From assembly GCF_001652265.1 (NCBI RefSeq), contig NZ_LWBS01000461.1, forward strand, positions 1 through 64,000: a DNA stretch of 64,000 nt, read 5' to 3'. Below, piece by piece: positions 42,279-52,271 of the stretch (positions are counted from its first letter, which is position 1; each line of letters starts with the position of its first letter). Made by a program: the position numbers and the translations under genes. Under the pieces are notes generated by a model. That model was not told where the DNA came from and searched no databases. It worked only from the letters and a program-made list of their open reading frames with translations. The DNA comes from Rhizobium leguminosarum. GTDB lineage: Bacteria; Pseudomonadota; Alphaproteobacteria; Rhizobiales; Rhizobiaceae.

Positions 42279-43781
42279 TTATTCCTCGATGCCGAGCTTC
42301 GCCTTGACGAGGGCCTGGACAGCCTGCGGATTGGCCTTGCCGCCGGTCGCCTTCATCACCTGGCCGACGAACCATGCCGCCATGGTCGGCTTCGCCTTGA
42401 CCTTGGCGACCTGGTCAGGATTGGCGGCGATGATCTCGTCGACGGCCTTTTCGATTGCGCCGGTATCCGTCACCTGCTTCATGCCGCGCGCTTCGACGAT
42501 CTCGGCGGGATCGCCGCCTTCGGTCAGAACGATCTCGAAGAGATCCTTGGCGATCTTGCCGGAGATGGTTTCTGCCTTGATGAGATCGATGATGGCGCCG
42601 AGCTGGGCCGGCGAAACCGGCGTCTGCTCGATGTCCTTGCCGGTGCGGTTCAGCGCGCCGAGTAGATCGTTGATCACCCAGTTGGCGGCCGTCTTGCCGT
42701 CACGGCCTGCGGCAACCGACTCGAAATAATCGGCGATCGCCTTTTCGGAAACCAGCACCGAGGCGTCGTAGATCGACAGGCCGAGTTCGCGCACGAAGCG
42801 CTCTTTCTTGTCGTCGGGCAGTTCCGGCAGATGCACTTCGAGCGCCTTGATGAAGGCATCGTCGAATTCGAGCGGCAGCAGATCCGGATCGGGGAAGTAA
42901 CGATAGTCGTGCGCATCCTCCTTGGAGCGCATCGAGCGCGTCTCGCCCTTGTTCGGATCGAAGAGGCGGGTCTCCTGATCGATCTTGCCGCCCTCCTCCA
43001 GAATGCCGATCTGGCGGCGGGCTTCATATTCGATCGCCTGGCCGATGAAGCGGATGGAGTTGACGTTCTTGATCTCGCAGCGCGTGCCAAAATCTTCGCC
43101 CGGCCGGCGAACTGAAACGTTGACGTCGGCGCGCATCGAACCCTCGTCCATGTTGCCGTCGCAGGTGCCGAGATAGCGCACGATCGAGCGCAGCTTCGTC
43201 ATATAGGCCTTGGCCTCGTCGGACGAGCGCATATCGGGCTTGGAGACGATCTCCATCAGCGCGACGCCGGAACGGTTCAGATCGACATAGGACATGGTTG
43301 CGTGCTGATCGTGCATCGACTTGCCGGCATCCTGCTCCAGGTGCAGGCGCTCGATGCCGATCTCGATGTCCTCGAACTGGCCCTGGCGGTCCGGTCCGAG
43401 CGAAATGACGATCTTGCCCTCGCCGACGATCGGATCCTTGAACTGCGAGATCTGATAGCCCTGCGGCAGGTCTGGATAGAAATAATTCTTGCGATCAAAG
43501 AGGGAGCGCTTGTTGATCTGGGCTTTCAGGCCGAGGCCGGTGCGAACCGCCTGCTTGACGCATTCCTCGTTGATCACGGGCAGCATGCCGGGCATGGCGG
43601 CGTCGACCAGCGAGACGTTCGAATTCTGCGGCTTGCCGAATTCCGTCGAGGCGCCGGAGAAGAGCTTCGAATTGGACAGCACCTGGGCATGGACTTCCAT
43701 GCCGACGATGACTTCCCAGTCGCCGGTGGCGCCGGGGATGAAGCGTTTCGGATCAGGCGTGCGGACGTCGACAAGGGTCAT
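42279..43781 (-). CDS. gatB: Glutamyl/aspartyl-tRNA amidotransferase subunit B
   Basis: A 500-residue subunit that binds misacylated Glu-tRNA(Gln)/Asp-tRNA(Asn) and amidates it with ammonia from GatA. Motifs are [94 protein letters not shown] and the YqeY-like C-terminal tail ([25 protein letters not shown]). The gatCA pair lies 2 kb further on, split by five other genes. Confidence 0.97.
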   Translation of the reverse strand: MTLVDVRTPDPKRFIPGATGDWEVIVGMEVHAQVLSNSKLFSGASTEFGKPQNSNVSLVDAAMPGMLPVINEECVKQAVRTGLGLKAQINKRSLFDRKNYFYPDLPQGYQISQFKDPIVGEGKIVISLGPDRQGQFEDIEIGIERLHLEQDAGKSMHDQHATMSYVDLNRSGVALMEIVSKPDMRSSDEAKAYMTKLRSIVRYLGTCDGNMDEGSMRADVNVSVRRPGEDFGTRCEIKNVNSIRFIGQAIEYEARRQIGILEEGGKIDQETRLFDPNKGETRSMRSKEDAHDYRYFPDPDLLPLEFDDAFIKALEVHLPELPDDKKERFVRELGLSIYDASVLVSEKAIADYFESVAAGRDGKTAANWVINDLLGALNRTGKDIEQTPVSPAQLGAIIDLIKAETISGKIAKDLFEIVLTEGGDPAEIVEARGMKQVTDTGAIEKAVDEIIAANPDQVAKVKAKPTMAAWFVGQVMKATGGKANPQAVQALVKAKLGIEE

Positions 43782-43910
43782 CTGATGCTCTTTGCAGGCT
43801 GTTCTTTTCCAATGGTGAGGTAAAGGAAATGGCGTGCCGGTGCAAGGCTTTCGCCATGGCGCGCTTCGTGGTTTTGCCGTCCATTAACGGAGCCGCGGTA
43901 GGGTTCTCCG

Positions 43911-44222
43911 ATGACGATGATCGATATTATCAAATGGGCCTTGCTGTTTCTGGCGCTGAATCTCTCGGTATTCTCGATCTATTTCATAGACAAGCAGGCG
44001 GCGCGCCACGGCAGGCGGCGCATCAGCGAGCGCACGCTTCTCATCCTTGCGCTGATCGGCGGCAGCCTTGGCGCGCTGGCTGCACAGCAGTTGCTGCGGC
44101 ACAAGACGAGAAAGGAGCCGTTCCGGTCAATCCTGGCGGCGATCCTGATCCTGCACGGCGCACTGATTGCTGTGCTGGTTTTCTTGCCGCTATGGAGCCC
44201 TCTCCTTCTTCAGGATTTTTGA
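43911..44222 (+). CDS. DUF1294 membrane protein
   Basis: A 103-residue protein with three hydrophobic helices (IIKWALLFLALNLSVFSIYF, ILALIGGSLGALAAQQLL and ILAAILILHGALIAVLVFLP) and the DUF1294 hallmark IDKQAARHGRRRISERTLL...GGSLGAL...H-KTRKEPF. Inner-membrane protein of unknown function. Convergent with the GNAT gene just after it. Confidence 0.85.
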   Translation: MTMIDIIKWALLFLALNLSVFSIYFIDKQAARHGRRRISERTLLILALIGGSLGALAAQQLLRHKTRKEPFRSILAAILILHGALIAVLVFLPLWSPLLLQDF

Positions 44223-44226
44223 AGCA

Positions 44227-44736
44227 TCAGAATTCCAGCCCATACGCGCCTTGGCTATCCGAAACGAGCTGTTTCGTCAGTCCAACGGAGGGCACGTCGC
44301 GATCGAGCTTCGGATTGTAGGCGACCGAGAGCCAATGGATGCTGTAGCCGTGCTTCCGGAAGAAGCCGATCGCCTCGCTATTGCCGGAATGGGTCTGCAT
44401 CGCCGCCTTCTCGAGGCCCTGATCGGCGATCTCCTTTTCGATGCGGACGAGAAGGGCCGAACCAAGGCCCTGACGGGTGAAGACGGGATCGATCCAGAAA
44501 TCCGAGATGGTTTCGTCCAATCCCTCGCGCGCCGCCCAGCCTGCGACCTGGCCGTTCTGCTCGACGACGGTGATGGTCAGCCAGTCGTTTTCCACGAAGT
44601 TCCGAAAGGCGTTGCGCGCTGCATCGATCATCGCGTCCGATTCGCCGATCGACGCCATAGCATTTTGCCAGGCCCTCAGCCCGATCTCGCTCAATAGCTC
44701 CGCTTCACCGTCTCGGGCATTGCGAATGTGGATCAA
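44227..44736 (-). CDS. GNAT-family N-acetyltransferase
   Basis: A 169-residue GNAT protein with IHIRNARDGEAELLSEIGLRAW, the acetyl-CoA loop FWIDPVFTRQGLGSALLVRIE and MQTHSGNSEAIGFFRKHGYSIH. I chose TTG 44736, because GGAGG lies 5 bases upstream on the minus strand; the longer version from 44760 lacks a site. Substrate unknown. Third GNAT gene (one broken) in 4 kb. Confidence 0.82.
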   Translation of the reverse strand: MIHIRNARDGEAELLSEIGLRAWQNAMASIGESDAMIDAARNAFRNFVENDWLTITVVEQNGQVAGWAAREGLDETISDFWIDPVFTRQGLGSALLVRIEKEIADQGLEKAAMQTHSGNSEAIGFFRKHGYSIHWLSVAYNPKLDRDVPSVGLTKQLVSDSQGAYGLEF

Positions 44737-45047
44737 CGACACCTCCGCGTTACACCTCAACTAGACCATTGAGTCGCGGAATTTACCAGTACCTCCAAAG
44801 GGATGATCGGGCAAAAGTGAGGTTTTCGAGTGGTTTTGACCTGGGAACACGCTCTTGACCGAATTTTCCGGGCTGAATAATAGGTCTTATCGAGGTGTTT
44901 TATGTTGAGCCTGCCTGAGACCCGGTAAAGGCCCTGCCCGCAAGTTTGCTTGCGCGCATGGGCCCGAAAAAAACGAAGCCCTGACGTTCGAATGAGCGCC
45001 AGATCGTTTTTGTGCGCCCTGCCGGGCGCGACACCGGATCTCAACAC
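44737..45047. other. Intergenic region without a supported gene
   Basis: About 310 bases. A GCGCCC-TGCC-GGGCGC stem (45015-45030) precedes the next gene. No reading frame has recognisable features. Confidence 0.4.
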
Positions 45048-45305
45048 ATGGATATTTCTCGCACGGAGCAGCGCATCCTGCACCTGATGGCCCAAGGCGG
45101 CCGCATTGAAATTAGCCGCGACGACGACAGGAAGATCGAGGCGGTCAGTTGCTTCACCCGCGACGGCTGGCTCTATCCCGGCGTCGACCTCGATCTCTTC
45201 CGCAGGCTGAAGCGGCTGAGGGCGATCAAGTCCTCAGGCGGCCACCCCTACCGGATCACCGAAAGGGGGCTGAGGTTGGTCAGGTCGCAGCTGAACAACA
45301 GGTAA
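45048..45305 (+). CDS. YjhX / UPF0386 family protein
   Basis: An 85-residue protein (MDISRTEQRILHLMAQGGRI, then EISRDDDRKIEAVSCFTRDG, and LDLFRRLKRLRAIKSSGGHPYRITERGLRLVRSQLNNR) matching the small YjhX family, a winged-helix-like protein reported as a possible toxin in E. coli. No partner antitoxin is obvious. It ends right before a bidirectional terminator, so it is probably a single gene. Confidence 0.82.
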   Translation: MDISRTEQRILHLMAQGGRIEISRDDDRKIEAVSCFTRDGWLYPGVDLDLFRRLKRLRAIKSSGGHPYRITERGLRLVRSQLNNR

Positions 45306-45311
45306 GTGGCA

Positions 45312-45344
45312 CCCCGATCGCGTCTGGAACGGGCGCGATCGGGG
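45312..45344. terminator. Bidirectional hairpin
   Basis: CCCCGATCGCG (45312-45322) pairs perfectly with CGCGATCGGGG (45334-45344) between convergent genes ending at 45305 and 45352. Confidence 0.75.
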
Positions 45345-45351
45345 GTTCGTC

Positions 45352-45627
45352 TCAAGCCTTTGCAGAAAGTTCCGTCCGCATCGCCGACCACTCGTCGGCC
45401 ATCGAGCCTGTGCCGCGCCTCTTGCCGGCGCGGCGATACCAGTAGTCGGCGTTCCAGTCGTCGCCCTCGATGCGATGGCAAAGGGCGTGGCCCCAGTCGA
45501 ACGGCTGTTCACCTTCGTGGCGCTGGCAGATGTCGTGGACCGCCTGCCACTCCACGCCCATAGTGAAACCGCCGGCAGAAAGGCGATCGAATGCCTCGAT
45601 CAATCGCGCAAGATCGTTCCTGGCCAT
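45352..45627 (-). CDS. Conserved small protein of unknown function
   Basis: A 91-residue soluble protein (MARNDLARLIEAFDRLSAGG, WQAVHDICQRHEGEQPFDWG, HALCHRIEGDDWNADYWYRR) with many Trp/His residues. The segment WGHALCHRIEGDDWNADYWYRRAGK is a pattern I recognise from small proteins in proteobacteria (often called hypothetical). No catalytic site is evident. Confidence 0.65.
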   Translation of the reverse strand: MARNDLARLIEAFDRLSAGGFTMGVEWQAVHDICQRHEGEQPFDWGHALCHRIEGDDWNADYWYRRAGKRRGTGSMADEWSAMRTELSAKA

Positions 45628-45734
45628 AAAACCTTCTCCGGGTTCCGGCTATCAATCAGTCAACCATGCCGCAAAGCCGACGGCGCCGACCGTTTTGTGG
45701 TCGGCAGCCGCTATTCTTCGGATCTTTAGATCCG

Positions 45735-47216
45735 TTACCACCACTTGGCCGGCGTAAACCGGCCGGCCGCCTGCTCGATGACATGAGCTGTCTTGAAGAG
45801 GGTTTCCTCGTCGAAGGGCTTGCCGATCAGCTGCAGGCCGAGCGGCAGGCCCTTGTGGTCGAGGCCAGCAGGCACGGCAATACCGGGCAGGCCCGCCATG
45901 TTGACCGTCACCGTGAAGATGTCGTTCAGGTACATCTTCACCGGATCGGCGGCGAGGTTCTCATCGGCAACGCCGAAAGCCGACGACGGCGTTGCCGGCG
46001 TCAGGATCGCGTCGACACCGGCGTCAAAGGCGAGTTCGAAATCGCGCTTGATCAGCGTACGCACCTTCTGGGCGCGGATGTAATAGGCATCGTAATAGCC
46101 GGCCGACAGCACATAGGTGCCGATCATGATGCGGCGCTTGACTTCCTTGCCGAAGCCCGCGGCGCGCGTCTTCTCATACATGTCGACGATATCCTTGCCG
46201 TCGACGCGCAGGCCGTAGCGCACGCCGTCGTAACGCGCGAGGTTCGAGGATGCTTCGGCGGGAGCGACGATGTAATAGGCCGGAAGGGCGTATTTGGTGT
46301 GCGGCAGCGAGATGTCGACGATCTCGGCGCCGGCATCCTTCAGCCAGGCGATGCCCTGGCGCCAGAGGGTCTCGATCTCATCCGGCATGCCGTCGACACG
46401 GTATTCGTTCGGAATGCCGATCTTCATGCCCTTCAGCGACTGGCCGAGGGCTGCCTCATAATCCGGCACCGGCAGATCGACAGATGTCGTGTCCTTGGCG
46501 TCGACGCTTGCCATCGATTTCAAGAGGATGGCGGCATCGCGGACGTCGCGGGCGATCGGACCTGCCTGGTCAAGCGAGGAGGCAAAGGCAACGGTGCCCC
46601 AGCGCGAGCAGCGGCCATAGGTCGGCTTGATGCCGACGGTGCCGGTGAAGGCGGCCGGCTGGCGGATCGAGCCGCCGGTATCGGTTGCGGTCGCGCCGGC
46701 GCAAAGATGCGCGGCGACGGCGGCGGCCGAACCGCCGGAGGAGCCGCCGGGAACGAGCTGCTGGTTTGAGCCTGCGGCGCGCCAGGGATTGATCACTGGG
46801 CCGTAATAGGATGTTTCATTCGACGAGCCCATGGCGAATTCGTCCATGTTGAGCTTGCCGAGCATGACGGCGCCGTCATCCCAGAGGTTCTGCGTGACGG
46901 TCGATTCATAACGCGGCTCGAAACCGTCGAGTATATGGCTGCAGGCCTGGGTGTGGACACCGACGGTGGCAAAGAGATCCTTGATGCCGAGCGGAATGCC
47001 TTCGAGGTCACCGGCCTTGCCGGCGGCGATGCGCTCATCGGAGTTCTTCGCCATGACGCGGGCGAGATCCGGCGTGATCTTGATATAGGCGTTCAGCCGG
47101 CCATTGGCCGCATCGATCGCCGAGATATAGGCTTCGGTCAGCTCGATCGCGGTGATTTCCTTGCCGCGCAGTTTCTGGCGGGCTTCGGCAATGGTCAGGC
47201 TGGTGAGTTCGCTCAT
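45735..47216 (-). CDS. gatA: Glutamyl/aspartyl-tRNA amidotransferase subunit A
   Basis: A 493-residue amidase-signature enzyme that frees ammonia from glutamine for GatB. The Ser-cisSer-Lys triad is in [21 protein letters not shown] (Lys), [14 protein letters not shown] (cis-Ser) and [18 protein letters not shown] (Ser). [27 protein letters not shown] also matches. It follows gatC by 57 bases. Confidence 0.97.
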   Translation of the reverse strand: MSELTSLTIAEARQKLRGKEITAIELTEAYISAIDAANGRLNAYIKITPDLARVMAKNSDERIAAGKAGDLEGIPLGIKDLFATVGVHTQACSHILDGFEPRYESTVTQNLWDDGAVMLGKLNMDEFAMGSSNETSYYGPVINPWRAAGSNQQLVPGGSSGGSAAAVAAHLCAGATATDTGGSIRQPAAFTGTVGIKPTYGRCSRWGTVAFASSLDQAGPIARDVRDAAILLKSMASVDAKDTTSVDLPVPDYEAALGQSLKGMKIGIPNEYRVDGMPDEIETLWRQGIAWLKDAGAEIVDISLPHTKYALPAYYIVAPAEASSNLARYDGVRYGLRVDGKDIVDMYEKTRAAGFGKEVKRRIMIGTYVLSAGYYDAYYIRAQKVRTLIKRDFELAFDAGVDAILTPATPSSAFGVADENLAADPVKMYLNDIFTVTVNMAGLPGIAVPAGLDHKGLPLGLQLIGKPFDEETLFKTAHVIEQAAGRFTPAKWW

Positions 47217-47273
47217 CGTGTTTTCGCTTCAGATCTGGAAATGGCAACAGGGTCGGAAAGAGGCTGCGAAGCC

Positions 47274-47561
47274 TTATTCGACGACTTTCGGCACCAGGAA
47301 AAAATTGTGGTCGGTGACGGGCGCATTGGCGACGATATCGGCTGCCTTGCTGCCGTCGGTCACCGCGTCAGTCCGCTTCTTCATCGCCATCGGGGTCACC
47401 GATGTCATCGCCTCGACGCCGTCGACATTCACTTCGGAGAGTTGCTCGACGAAGCCAAGGATGCCGTTCAGCTCGCCGACCATGCGATTTGCCTCGTCCT
47501 CGGAGACGGCAATACGGGCAAGGCGGGCGACGCGCTTCACGGTGGCAAGATCGACGGACAT
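47274..47561 (-). CDS. gatC: Glutamyl/aspartyl-tRNA amidotransferase subunit C
   Basis: A 95-residue protein with [47 protein letters not shown] and the C-terminal [12 protein letters not shown]. GatC stabilises GatA. Together with gatA this is the gatCA operon; gatB is separate. Confidence 0.95.
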   Translation of the reverse strand: MSVDLATVKRVARLARIAVSEDEANRMVGELNGILGFVEQLSEVNVDGVEAMTSVTPMAMKKRTDAVTDGSKAADIVANAPVTDHNFFLVPKVVE

Positions 47562-47630
47562 GGCATTCTCCGGATAGGATTTTTCCTACCCGCTATAAAG
47601 GCCATGTCCGCCGTGTGCAACGGGGTTTCG

Positions 47631-48335
47631 TCAGATCGACAGGCTCTCGGAGGGCCTGATCGCCTTCACATCCGTCTTCGATCCATCCATGCCGGCAACG
47701 AATTTTTCCGCCGTCTGGTCGATGATCGGGAAGGTGCCGTAGTGGCAGGGGATCGCGGTCTTGAAGTTGAAATAGCGCCGGCAGGCAAGTGCGGCCACAG
47801 CGCCGCCCATGGTGAAGCGGTCGCCGACCGGCACGAAACCGATATCAGGCTGGTGCAATTCGTTGATCAGCGCCATGTCTGAGAAGATGTCGGTATCGCC
47901 CATAGCAAGGATCGAGGCTTCGTCGTCGAAATGCAGCATCAGGCCGTTGGCGTTGCCGAGCGCGTGCGAGACGCCGTCCTCGGTGATCTGGGCGGAGGAG
48001 TGCAGCGCATTGGTGAAGGTCGCCGAGAAGCTGCCGAGCGCGATCGTGCCGCCGGTATTGCCCATCTCGATCTTGTCGACGCCCTTGGAGCCGAGCCAAG
48101 CGGCGAGATCGGCATTGGCGAGAACGACGGCGCCGGTTTCCTTGGCGAGTGCTACGGTATCGCCGACATGATCGCCATGGCCGTGCGTCAACAGGATGTG
48201 AGTGATGCCTGCAGAAACATCCTTGATATCCTGGCCGGAAAAGGAGGCGTTATAGCTGAGGAATGGGTCGAGCAGGATCTTCGCCTTTGATGTCTCGATG
48301 CGGAAGGCGGAATGGCCGAGCCAGGTGATCTTCAT
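47631..48335 (-). CDS. UPF0173 metallo-beta-lactamase-fold hydrolase
   Basis: A 234-residue metal-dependent hydrolase. [38 protein letters not shown] (the H-x-H-x-D-H metal motif), [33 protein letters not shown] and [17 protein letters not shown] are standard for UPF0173. Substrate unknown; often annotated as a metal-dependent hydrolase. Confidence 0.92.
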   Translation of the reverse strand: MKITWLGHSAFRIETSKAKILLDPFLSYNASFSGQDIKDVSAGITHILLTHGHGDHVGDTVALAKETGAVVLANADLAAWLGSKGVDKIEMGNTGGTIALGSFSATFTNALHSSAQITEDGVSHALGNANGLMLHFDDEASILAMGDTDIFSDMALINELHQPDIGFVPVGDRFTMGGAVAALACRRYFNFKTAIPCHYGTFPIIDQTAEKFVAGMDGSKTDVKAIRPSESLSI

Positions 48336-48395
48336 GAAATGTCTCCTTTATTACGTGATGCAAAGCCGGTTTCGATGCCACATCAAAGAATGAGA

Positions 48396-48439
48396 GCATG
48401 ATGTCGTCCGAAAACCGCTCACACTTTTCGGCGTCATGC
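48396..48439. repeat. Palindromic intergenic repeat, copy B
   Basis: Begins GCATGATGTCGTCCGAAAAC, contains ACCGCTCACACTTTTCGGC and ends GTCATGC. It lies between the UPF0173 gene and ruvX; related to 27019-27063 and 63844-63887. Confidence 0.65.
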
Positions 48440-48514
48440 CCTAAGGACATATCTTATGCGGCCGCAAAGAAAAGCGGCGGCGACTTCAATTTGTTTTGAC
48501 GGGATGAAACGGCG

Positions 48515-49009
48515 ATGACGGTGCTGACGATCGAGGAAATGGCCGAGACGCTTGCCCCGCGACAGGCAATTGCCGGCCTCGATCTCGGCACCAAAACGAT
48601 CGGGCTGTCGATGTCCGATCTCGGACGGCGCTTCGCCACGCCGCGCACGGTGATCCGCCGCGTCAAGTTCACCATCGATGCGCAGGCGCTGCTCGACTTC
48701 GCACAATCGGAAAAGGTCGCAGGCTTTGTCATCGGCCTACCCATGAACATGGATGGATCAGCAGGTCCGCGCGTGCAGGCGACACGCGCCTTCGTGCGTA
48801 ATATGGAGCAGAAGACGGCGCTGCCCTTCGTCTATTGGGATGAGCGGCTTTCGACGGTTGCGGCCGAACGGACGCTGCTCGAAATGGACGTCTCGCGCGC
48901 CAAGCGGGCCGAACGGATCGATTCGGCCGCCGCAAGCTTCATCCTTCAGGGCGCGCTCGACAGGCTTTCCTTGCTGGCAAGGTCTGATGGAGATGAATTC
49001 AGCGCCTGA
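48515..49009 (+). CDS. ruvX: Holliday junction resolvase-like RuvX (YqgF)
   Basis: A 164-residue RNase H-fold protein with [44 protein letters not shown] and [14 protein letters not shown]; all key acidic residues are present. YqgF/RuvX has been linked to 16S rRNA 5'-end maturation and to Holliday junction cleavage. Its end overlaps the convergent membrane-protein gene by 64 bases. Confidence 0.93.
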   Translation: MTVLTIEEMAETLAPRQAIAGLDLGTKTIGLSMSDLGRRFATPRTVIRRVKFTIDAQALLDFAQSEKVAGFVIGLPMNMDGSAGPRVQATRAFVRNMEQKTALPFVYWDERLSTVAAERTLLEMDVSRAKRAERIDSAAASFILQGALDRLSLLARSDGDEFSA

Positions 49010-49278
49010 CGTGCCTTCCACCAGGCGATGACCGACTTGCGCTTGCGCAGACCGATAATGGCGAAGACGACGAGGCTGTCGACCGCGATCGCGCGGGCAA
49101 CGAGCGGCGGGATAGACTCCGGCGGAATGCCGAGCGCCTTGCCGTATAGCTCGAACGTCAGGTCATGGACCTGCCGCGTGAACATGAAGATGCCGAAACT
49201 CATGTCGTAATAGGAGAGCCAGTACCATCCGCCCAGAAAGACGATGGGGCCGGCCCAGAAGATCAGAAACCACTTCAT
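48946..49278 (-). CDS. Small membrane protein overlapping ruvX
   Basis: A 110-residue protein with an N-terminal helix ([20 protein letters not shown]) and a second one ([20 protein letters not shown]) followed by a basic stretch ([14 protein letters not shown]). Start MKWFLI at 49278, behind GGAGAGG. The last 21 codons overlap the end of ruvX in antisense. It is coupled to the next small membrane gene upstream (4-base overlap). Confidence 0.68.
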   Translation of the reverse strand: MKWFLIFWAGPIVFLGGWYWLSYYDMSFGIFMFTRQVHDLTFELYGKALGIPPESIPPLVARAIAVDSLVVFAIIGLRKRKSVIAWWKARQALNSSPSDLASKESLSSAP

Positions 49279-49448
49279 GCGGCCTCTCCTCCATGCTTGC
49301 GCGCCACGGGCAGATCGAGGGAGACCAACCAGGTCGACAATGCCATGATGCAAAGCACCAGCGTCGGAATTGCGATATCCAGCGCCAGGACTGCGAAAAA
49401 CATCATCGCGGTCACCAGAAACGCGGCTTTAGCGATCTTGGTTCCCAT
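49275..49448 (-). CDS. Small membrane protein
   Basis: A 57-residue protein ([57 protein letters not shown]) with two short hydrophobic segments. Its TGA overlaps the ATG of the 110-residue membrane protein, supporting a two-gene operon. ATG 49448 was chosen; a TTG at 49457 is possible. Function unknown. Confidence 0.55.
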   Translation of the reverse strand: MGTKIAKAAFLVTAMMFFAVLALDIAIPTLVLCIMALSTWLVSLDLPVARKHGGEAA

Positions 49449-49576
49449 GGGCGTCAACTCGGGCTCTACTCATACATCTCTGCTCACCGCCACACTGTCG
49501 GGTTAACCAGCCCCACGCAATGTAAACCATTCGTTAAGGTTAACGCGGCGCCCGCCCCCTGTGGATAGGGCAGGTA

Positions 49577-50236
49577 TCAGCCGTAAACGCCACGCACGAT
49601 GCGCTTCAGCGCCGTTGCCGCCTTCTCCCAGTCCTTGGATGTCTTCAACGACAGGCCTGCGCACTGCCCGCCGGATGCGCCGGCCAGCACGAGGTGCTGG
49701 ATCGCCGCGATGACGACGGCGTTGACGGCTGCGGCATCCACGCCCTTCGGCGGCGCCAGAGAGCCGCGCATACGCTCCAGCCAGAGAGCGAGCGCCTTCG
49801 AACGCGCTTCGGAGAGCCGCCTCACCTGCTCGGTGTTTTCAGAAATCTCCCAGGCGAGGATGCGGCGCATCAGCGGATCGGTTCTCAAGGCGTCGAGGAG
49901 GAGAAGCGACAGCCGCTCCATCAGGTCGCCATAGGTGAGCAGGAACATGCCGCCGGCGTCCTCCGGGATGCGATCCTTCACCCATGTGCCGAGATCGGTG
50001 CCGATCGCCTTGACCAAGCCGTCGAGGCCGCCATAGTAGCGATAGATCAGCTGCTTGTCGCAACCGGCGCGGCGGGCAACCGCATTGATGCCGAAATTCT
50101 GGAAGCCTTCCTCGGCGAGCAGCCCCTTGGCGGCGGCAAGGATTGCGCGCTCGGTTGCGCCGCGATCACGCACGCGCCGTTCCGGCTCGCTGCCGGCCCC
50201 GGGTGAATTTTCGAGATTTACGGCTTCATTCAGCAT
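49577..50236 (-). CDS. TetR-family transcriptional regulator
   Basis: A 219-residue regulator. The N-terminal DNA-binding domain is ATERAILAAAKGLLAEEGFQNFGINAVARRAGCDKQLIYRYYGGLDGLVKA (about residues 27-77), with the helix-turn-helix near INAVARRAGCDKQLIYRYYG. The C-terminal ligand domain is divergent. Start ATG 50236 follows AAGGG. It is divergent from map, 248 bases away; no obvious operator was identified. Ligand unknown. Confidence 0.9.
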   Translation of the reverse strand: MLNEAVNLENSPGAGSEPERRVRDRGATERAILAAAKGLLAEEGFQNFGINAVARRAGCDKQLIYRYYGGLDGLVKAIGTDLGTWVKDRIPEDAGGMFLLTYGDLMERLSLLLLDALRTDPLMRRILAWEISENTEQVRRLSEARSKALALWLERMRGSLAPPKGVDAAAVNAVVIAAIQHLVLAGASGGQCAGLSLKTSKDWEKAATALKRIVRGVYG

Positions 50237-50484
50237 GATCGACCCTTCCCCGCTGTCACCAATCGGTGAGTAGCGGGGAGACTTCACGCAATCAATCCTA
50301 TCCCTTTGGGAAGATTGTGGATATTCCAGCCGGACCGTTGATTGTCCGTCGAACGCATGTGGAAAGCTGCACGTTGGACTGATCGGATCCGTCCAGAAAT
50401 CTCGTCCTGGCAGTTGATCGTGATGGACGAACCCGGCATAGCTGCATTATGAACAAATCTAACAATCTCCGCTAAGGCCCTGCA

Positions 50485-51321
50485 ATGGTGAACTATATCG
50501 AAGCCTCTACTGCGCCCCCGAAGAATACGGGCGCCATCCGGCTTTATGACGCTGAAGCATTCGAAGGTATGCGCAGGGCATGTCAGCTGACCGCGCGCTG
50601 CCTCGATGCGCTTGCCGACATCGTCAAGCCCGGTCTATTGACTGATGAGATCGATCGGTTCGTCTTCGATTTCGGCATGGATCACGGCGCCTATCCGGCG
50701 ACGCTGAACTATCGCGGCTACACCAAATCGACCTGCACCTCGATCAACCACGTCGTCTGCCATGGCATTCCCAACGACAAGCCGTTGCGTGACGGCGATA
50801 TCGTCAATATCGACGTCACCTTCGTGCTCGACGGCTGGCACGGCGATTCCAGCCGGATGTATCCCGTCGGCGTCGTCAAGCGTGCTGCCGAGCGACTGCT
50901 CGAGGTCACCTATGAATCACTGATGCGCGGCATTGCCGCCGTCAGGCCCGGCGCTCGCACCGGCGCGATCGGCGAGGCGATCCAGACCTATGCGGAAGCC
51001 GAACGCTGTTCGGTGGTGCGCGATTTCTGCGGCCATGGCGTTGGCCGGCTGTTCCACGATTCGCCAAATATCCTGCATTACGGCCGCGCGAACGAGGGGC
51101 CGGAGCTGCGCGAAGGCATGATCTTCACCATCGAGCCGATGATCAACCTCGGCCGGCCGCATGTGAAGGTGCTGGCCGACGGCTGGACGGCGGTCACCCG
51201 CGACCGCTCGCTGTCGGCGCAATACGAACATACGGTCGGCGTCACCTCCGACGGCTGCGAGATCTTCACGCTGTCGCCTGGCGGGCTCGACCGCCCCGGC
51301 CTGCCGTCACACAACGGGTGA
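50485..51321 (+). CDS. map: Methionine aminopeptidase, type I
   Basis: A 278-residue enzyme that removes the initiator Met. Metal and catalytic residues are visible: His in [11 protein letters not shown], Asp in [18 protein letters not shown] (two Asp), His in [14 protein letters not shown], Glu in [11 protein letters not shown] and Glu in QYEHTVGVT. radC starts 7 bases after its stop, so the two are probably cotranscribed. Confidence 0.96.
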   Translation: MVNYIEASTAPPKNTGAIRLYDAEAFEGMRRACQLTARCLDALADIVKPGLLTDEIDRFVFDFGMDHGAYPATLNYRGYTKSTCTSINHVVCHGIPNDKPLRDGDIVNIDVTFVLDGWHGDSSRMYPVGVVKRAAERLLEVTYESLMRGIAAVRPGARTGAIGEAIQTYAEAERCSVVRDFCGHGVGRLFHDSPNILHYGRANEGPELREGMIFTIEPMINLGRPHVKVLADGWTAVTRDRSLSAQYEHTVGVTSDGCEIFTLSPGGLDRPGLPSHNG

Positions 51322-51328
51322 CGGTTCG

Positions 51329-52156
51329 ATGGCGAAGGGCCCCGTTTCGACATCTTCCGACGACGAGCTGCCTTTCCCAACGCAAGAGTCCCTTGCCGCC
51401 GACGAACGCTCGTTCTTTGGCGGACGGCCGCAAAAATCGTCCGCGCCGAATGCCAGGACCGCCCTGCCCGCCTCGCTCGCCGGCCAAGAGCATTATCACG
51501 GCCATCGCGAGCGATTGCGTGACCGCTTCCGCGAGCTCGGCGACACCGCGCTTGCCGACTACGAAATCCTTGAGCTGCTGCTTTTCCGGCTGATCCCGCG
51601 GCGTGACACCAAGCCGATCGCCAAGGCGCTGATCGAACGGTTCGGCTCGCTTTCCGGCGTCTTTGGGGCGCCTCAGGCGCTGCTGATGGAAGTCAAGGGC
51701 GTCGGCGAGGCCGTGGCGCTCGACCTGAAGCTGATCTCGACTGTCGCCCACCGGACGCTGAAGAGCGAGCTCAGGAGCAAACAGGTCCTGTCTTCGTGGT
51801 CTTCGGTCATCCAGTATTGCCATGCCGCCATGGCGCACGAGACACGCGAACAGTTCCGCATCCTCTTCCTCGACAAACGCAATGTGCTGATCGCCGATGA
51901 GGTACAGGGCCGCGGCACGGTCGACCATACGCCGGTCTATCCGCGCGAGGTGGTCAAACGCGCACTCGAGCTTTCGGCAACGGCGATGATCCTCGTGCAC
52001 AACCATCCCTCCGGCGATCCCACACCATCGCGCGCCGACATCGACATGACGAAGGTGATCATCGATGCCGCCAAGGCGCTCGATATCACCGTCCACGACC
52101 ACGTCATCATCGGCAGGGATGGTCATGTCAGCCTGAAGGGGCTGAAGTTGATCTGA
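51329..52156 (+). CDS. radC: RadC-family JAB-domain protein
   Basis: A 275-residue protein. N-terminal disordered tail (about 1-55), then [32 protein letters not shown] with a helix-hairpin-helix, and the JAB/MPN+ metal motif [19 protein letters not shown] with upstream Glu. The family was long called a DNA repair protein but its activity is unproven. It lies right after map. Confidence 0.93.
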   Translation: MAKGPVSTSSDDELPFPTQESLAADERSFFGGRPQKSSAPNARTALPASLAGQEHYHGHRERLRDRFRELGDTALADYEILELLLFRLIPRRDTKPIAKALIERFGSLSGVFGAPQALLMEVKGVGEAVALDLKLISTVAHRTLKSELRSKQVLSSWSSVIQYCHAAMAHETREQFRILFLDKRNVLIADEVQGRGTVDHTPVYPREVVKRALELSATAMILVHNHPSGDPTPSRADIDMTKVIIDAAKALDITVHDHVIIGRDGHVSLKGLKLI

Positions 52157-52271
52157 AAGGCACAGGTCCGGCGGAATCGGCGGTCGTAAAACAATCTGTA
52201 ACATTGACCGGCTAACGATGGACGGGCGACATTTTGCGTCGCAATATGATTCCTTTCCAATCCGGGGCTTG

